Source: Woodsholea maritima DSM 17123 (GTDB taxonomy: Bacteria > Pseudomonadota > Alphaproteobacteria > Caulobacterales > Maricaulaceae). Taken from it: DNA of 64,000 nt. The position numbers and the translations under genes were made by a program. This document shows positions 62,001 to 64,000 of this stretch, in pieces (position 1 is the stretch's first letter; every line of letters starts with the position of its first letter). The DNA is taken from contig NZ_KB908060.1 in the NCBI RefSeq assembly GCF_000382325.1, positions 54,881 through 118,880 of the forward strand, written 5' to 3'. The notes beneath the pieces were generated by a model that worked only from the letters and a program-made list of their open reading frames with translations, ran no database searches and had not been told where the DNA came from.

Positions 62001-64000
62001 TCAGTCAGCGTGTTTTGATCAGCGATATTGAAATGCTTCTTGGAGGAAGCTTTGGCCTCTACGACAGTCTCACAATTCCTTTTGGGGATTTATTTGGAGA
62101 CGAGTACGATCAAGAAAATCCAAACTTTGGAACCGGTAGCGACCCAAAAGGCAATTTGTCTTTATTCTCAGAAGATTTTTTCAATCGCTCGACTATGGGT
62201 GAATATGAAATCACCCAGTGGTGGCTAGGCGATACGCTTGAGCCCACCAATGACACCCCGTCTTCGATGGATGATTACTTTATCACTATTGAAGAAGGTG
62301 TGGACTTAAATCTCGCCCAAGGCGCATCCTTCCGGATTTTTGGGACCAGTGCAATGAATATGCTGGGCTCGATCACGACGGGCGGTGGGGATGTTTATTT
62401 GCGCGGTCAAGGCATTACCTTTGGTGATGCGAGCTTTATCGATACCAGTGCTAAATGGTATTCTGATTACGAGCTATACGAGCCACGTCCGCTCTCACAA
62501 GCCCCGCGCATTCATGGCGGTGACATCTCGATCACCAGTTTCTATGCCGGGTGGAATGATCCTGAGGATCAAGACAATCATTTTGCTTTTGTCATGCCGA
62601 AAACCATGCGGCTTACTGCGAATGGTGGCGGTTGGATTAATCGTGAAGGCGAGTTAAGTGCTGGACAGGGCGGGAATATCGAGATCCGCAATTATATGAA
62701 ATTGGATCAAGATGTTGACCTGTCTGCTCTAGAAAATGTGGAAGCTTTTGGCTTGGGCGGCAATGGTGGCTTCCGCTTCGAAACGAGTGGTGAAATTTAT
62801 ATTGGGAACTCTTCACCCGATGATGCGCAAGAGCGCCCAATACTTTGGATGATCCGTCCTGAATTTTTTGAAGAGATGGGTTTTTCTACTGTAAGCCTGT
62901 ATGCGCCGAGCGTAACGGTTGAGCCCGGAGTTGATGTTTTTGCGACCCAGGCGACTATGCAGATTAATCCAGCCACTTTGGATAATGGGGTGCCAACAGC
63001 TTGGGCAGCACCTTCTGGAAGCGATATTCGCGATGTGACAATGATAAGTTACATTGATCCTGGTCTGCGAGCGGAAGGTCTTCGCGATGGTGTTTCGCTT
63101 GAGTTCTCAACACCTGGAGAAACTCAAAAGATCAGTATTTACGCTTTATTGCCTTGGGGTTTCGAGGGTGAGGGGGAAGACGGTGCGCAAGCCGTTTCGC
63201 AAACAACTTTGTCCTCTAATTCAAGTATAGGGGTTAATGCAGGTGGTCGCATCAATTTCTTTGGAGACCTGAGGGGGACTTTAAATGCACCGGCAGGTGA
63301 AATTAAAATTGGGGGTGTTATTCGTAGTACAGCCCAAGTTTTAGCAAAAGGTGCATTGCGTATTACCGAGCGGTTGATCGATAATACTGGCCGTGAACTT
63401 GTTGACGGTGAGGTGCTTTCAGGCGGACGGATTTATGCTTGGAGTGATGAATTAGTACCTTTAGTTATTGAAGAAGGTGCTGTCTTTGACGTGTCTGGTA
63501 CTCAAGCTGAGATCGATATTCCTGTTCTTGAGCACGCAGGAGTGGTACGCCGCCGCCGGACCTTAGCTTCAGACGGTGGGGTGATGGAGTTCTATGGCTA
63601 TGCCATGGATATCAACAACTTAACGCTGCGTGCTTTTGCAGGCGGCGATGGCGCTAAGGGCGGGCAGTTTACCTATCAATGGTTGTCCACTGATTACCCA
63701 GCATTGACGAGTGCAAGCGGTGAAGCTGTTGCAAATCAACTAGAAAATAATTATTTCTATTATAAATCAGGTTATTCGAACCCAGAAACGGGTGGCACAA
63801 CCGTAAGGGGTCTCTTTGGTCAAGACCTTTCAACCATTGACTTCCAAAGAACGCAATGGAATGTCGGAGAATTCGAACCGGGCACATTTTTACCTGATCG
63901 TGAGAGTTTAGTTGCAGTCATAAATTCCAATAATGAAGCGGCTGAAAATGCGCCAACTCCTTTATTCTTTATTGGTGACATCGAGCTGCCAGATTTTGAA
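59057..64000 (+). CDS. TpsA filamentous-haemagglutinin-like exoprotein (partial, 3' end beyond window)
   Basis: A giant secreted protein, open for all 1648 codons to the right edge. An extended N-terminal signal (about 40 residues, ending LALAAAGALLPSLASAQA) precedes the TPS/haemagglutination-activity domain, which is normally one unit of the type W..F.....L.F.Q...D...NR....I.G.I...G..Y.LN..G.L.G..A. Here three such units occur in succession. The body is beta-helix-like, with motifs such as GSVIDVSGGSVTYEDGYV and SYVEGGDAGSVQIWAPDG, as in very large FHA-family proteins that carry a C-terminal DUF3739 domain (not visible). TpsB at 52373 is the expected transporter. AGGATTCCTGTC precedes the ATG. 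The sequence is noticeably more AT-rich than the housekeeping genes. Confidence 0.9.
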   Translation, partial: MSSNVAGFHAKRFSMKTLKMGTSLLALAAAGALLPSLASAQAPFGTMVGMQTGRTIGPNGQVSQWSGANRPVIGMEGDRHLMTIEQTQAKAVLDWEDFRLQTNEILEFQQASQDWIAVNRVHGNHAAEIHGEIRAPGSVYILNDNGVLIGEDAQINTRQLVVGSGVSDVNVDGNTTTIVQSQAKAELEWQKFEVATDQILEFEQASSDWLIINRDLSEPENVKNANQKREADVTIDGTIRANGIVVINDETGFRIGEDASIEAGRYFLTQGVADLDVTENEVIIEQSREAAVINWSDLNLDADEKLTIHQADESWMALNRDLSGDVLTLDGTIEADGGVLIIAREGIALNGTIEAQQVILSALDIRDDAFNGFLPGNFPQGLYSSTTSTSYQRVDPTFSNTWVYATSARPDADPKSRTDRYLNLIKELPAAHDENDPLRYNVTVGLDGHVSTREQGKIMLFGPNVLNQGQLSVRDEGQVILAAGDNIYIDSLDGIHLDVHTGAFNGFDARRGFAGSDTYAPYFMRFVWVSGLRRYVVQDSVIPEEWVDFVNIITGENFAAGDVLPQALAMKMIDNATFDGLYVEGGLIGKFINDRQAQRIAEVGFTARNEGIIDARRGGNVDFRGFNLEQNGAITLTSTANFRAGLSFQAVIQDYNVFGERDGPIVSGNGTVLFGEGSLTQITPDLEASDTLPLTEGSQSVGHMLINAQRAHLKEDALIYMPSGEVEIYLDNGIHVYAPIGASGNTDREDGSRFMMESGATIDLSGWDVTREMGYHQVSGRVFVAQLKDTPVQDGGPLYRKEINVDRRYGTNVVDWESFDNLNQVTLDQLLINGGTLLIASGDDLIMKSGSVIDVSGGSVTYEDGYVYTTMLRRLDGSVIDIREADPDEVYMGLADQWSDYDLKWGKQKDYYIPLISSSRGRFEESYVEGGDAGSVQIWAPDGLYQGTFLGGVTVGKYQNSNMPSAGRLIINRETEYDLEYISQRVLISDIEMLLGGSFGLYDSLTIPFGDLFGDEYDQENPNFGTGSDPKGNLSLFSEDFFNRSTMGEYEITQWWLGDTLEPTNDTPSSMDDYFITIEEGVDLNLAQGASFRIFGTSAMNMLGSITTGGGDVYLRGQGITFGDASFIDTSAKWYSDYELYEPRPLSQAPRIHGGDISITSFYAGWNDPEDQDNHFAFVMPKTMRLTANGGGWINREGELSAGQGGNIEIRNYMKLDQDVDLSALENVEAFGLGGNGGFRFETSGEIYIGNSSPDDAQERPILWMIRPEFFEEMGFSTVSLYAPSVTVEPGVDVFATQATMQINPATLDNGVPTAWAAPSGSDIRDVTMISYIDPGLRAEGLRDGVSLEFSTPGETQKISIYALLPWGFEGEGEDGAQAVSQTTLSSNSSIGVNAGGRINFFGDLRGTLNAPAGEIKIGGVIRSTAQVLAKGALRITERLIDNTGRELVDGEVLSGGRIYAWSDELVPLVIEEGAVFDVSGTQAEIDIPVLEHAGVVRRRRTLASDGGVMEFYGYAMDINNLTLRAFAGGDGAKGGQFTYQWLSTDYPALTSASGEAVANQLENNYFYYKSGYSNPETGGTTVRGLFGQDLSTIDFQRTQWNVGEFEPGTFLPDRESLVAVINSNNEAAENAPTPLFFIGDIELPDFE
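59310..60150 (+). repeat. Three tandem TPS-like modules inside tpsA
   Basis: At residue about 85 (nt 59310), 180 (59594) and 286 (59912) the protein repeats a unit of 95-106 residues beginning Q-x-Q/R-x-A and W. Examples are VLDWEDF, ELEWQKF and VINWSDL, then EFQQASQDWIAVNR, EFEQASSDWLIINR and IHQADESWMALNR, then a strand of the type I-x-G-x-I-x-A-x-G. Classical TpsA proteins carry one copy. The DNA copies are diverged, so the duplication is old. Confidence 0.75.

Overview
The window is a compact stretch of an alphaproteobacterial chromosome. The gene content suggests the Caulobacterales/Maricaulales/Hyphomonadaceae side of the class. It carries the alphaproteobacterial block murA, DUF2948, UPF0262, LMW-PTP, infA, maf, RNase E/G-like, yacG. 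It also has a two-subunit methylmalonyl-CoA mutase, hspQ, several TonB-dependent receptors and a perfect CtrA-type box (TTAA-N7-TTAA). The genome assignment is inference; no rRNA gene is present to settle it.

Layout. 1-240: stem-loop intergenic repeats. 240-4261: methylmalonyl-CoA mutase (mutB, mutA, minus strand). 4498-9445: a stand-alone DUF2793 gene, an unknown 413-residue protein, and a TonB-dependent receptor with a small secreted partner. 9446-10585: about 1.1 kb without genes, made largely of interspersed repeats, including a 338-bp direct duplication. 10586-15933: tRNA-Thr(GGT) and the murA-to-yacG housekeeping block. 16110-20130: an AlgE-like outer membrane barrel and a large TonB-dependent receptor, convergent over a shared terminator. 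20521-21472: tRNA-Phe(GAA), a GIY-YIG-type protein and a LysR remnant. 21432-27768: a signalling cluster of two PAS histidine kinases and REC-PAS-HTH, REC-HDOD and REC-HD(degenerate) regulators. 27769-32545: a secreted barrel-like protein, an M20 peptidase, small membrane and periplasmic proteins and a LysR regulator. 32658-34492: a CtrA-box-preceded operon of two GNAT-like proteins and an isochorismatase-fold protein lacking the usual cysteine. 34567-37140: isoaspartyl peptidase, LysR, a TPR-like protein. 37347-40632: homogentisate catabolism (hmgA, FAA hydrolase) with a carbonic anhydrase between. 40883-44639: hspQ, Ppx/GppA, rlmE, a winged-helix regulator divergent from a VOC protein. 44740-49619: guaB, MAPEG, RsmB-like methyltransferase, guaA. 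49654-50028: an AT-rich DUF2513 gene.

50472 to the right edge is the most unusual region. In order it encodes a FecI-like sigma factor, a FecR-like anti-sigma factor, a 432-nt structured-looking leader, a TpsB/FhaC outer membrane transporter, a DUF2341-LamG-ExbB fusion, ExbD, a TonB-like protein with a Glu-Pro repeat, a Porin_5-like barrel, a small secreted coiled-coil protein, and the N-terminal 1648 codons of a very large TpsA filamentous-haemagglutinin-like exoprotein that runs off the window. The exoprotein has three consecutive copies of the module that is normally present once in a TPS secretion domain. All genes are on the plus strand with short gaps. The arrangement suggests a two-partner secretion system with its own cell-surface-signalling regulators and its own proton-motive-force transducing complex. 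Two-partner secretion is classically considered not to need a TonB complex, so this combination is the main candidate for a little-described system.
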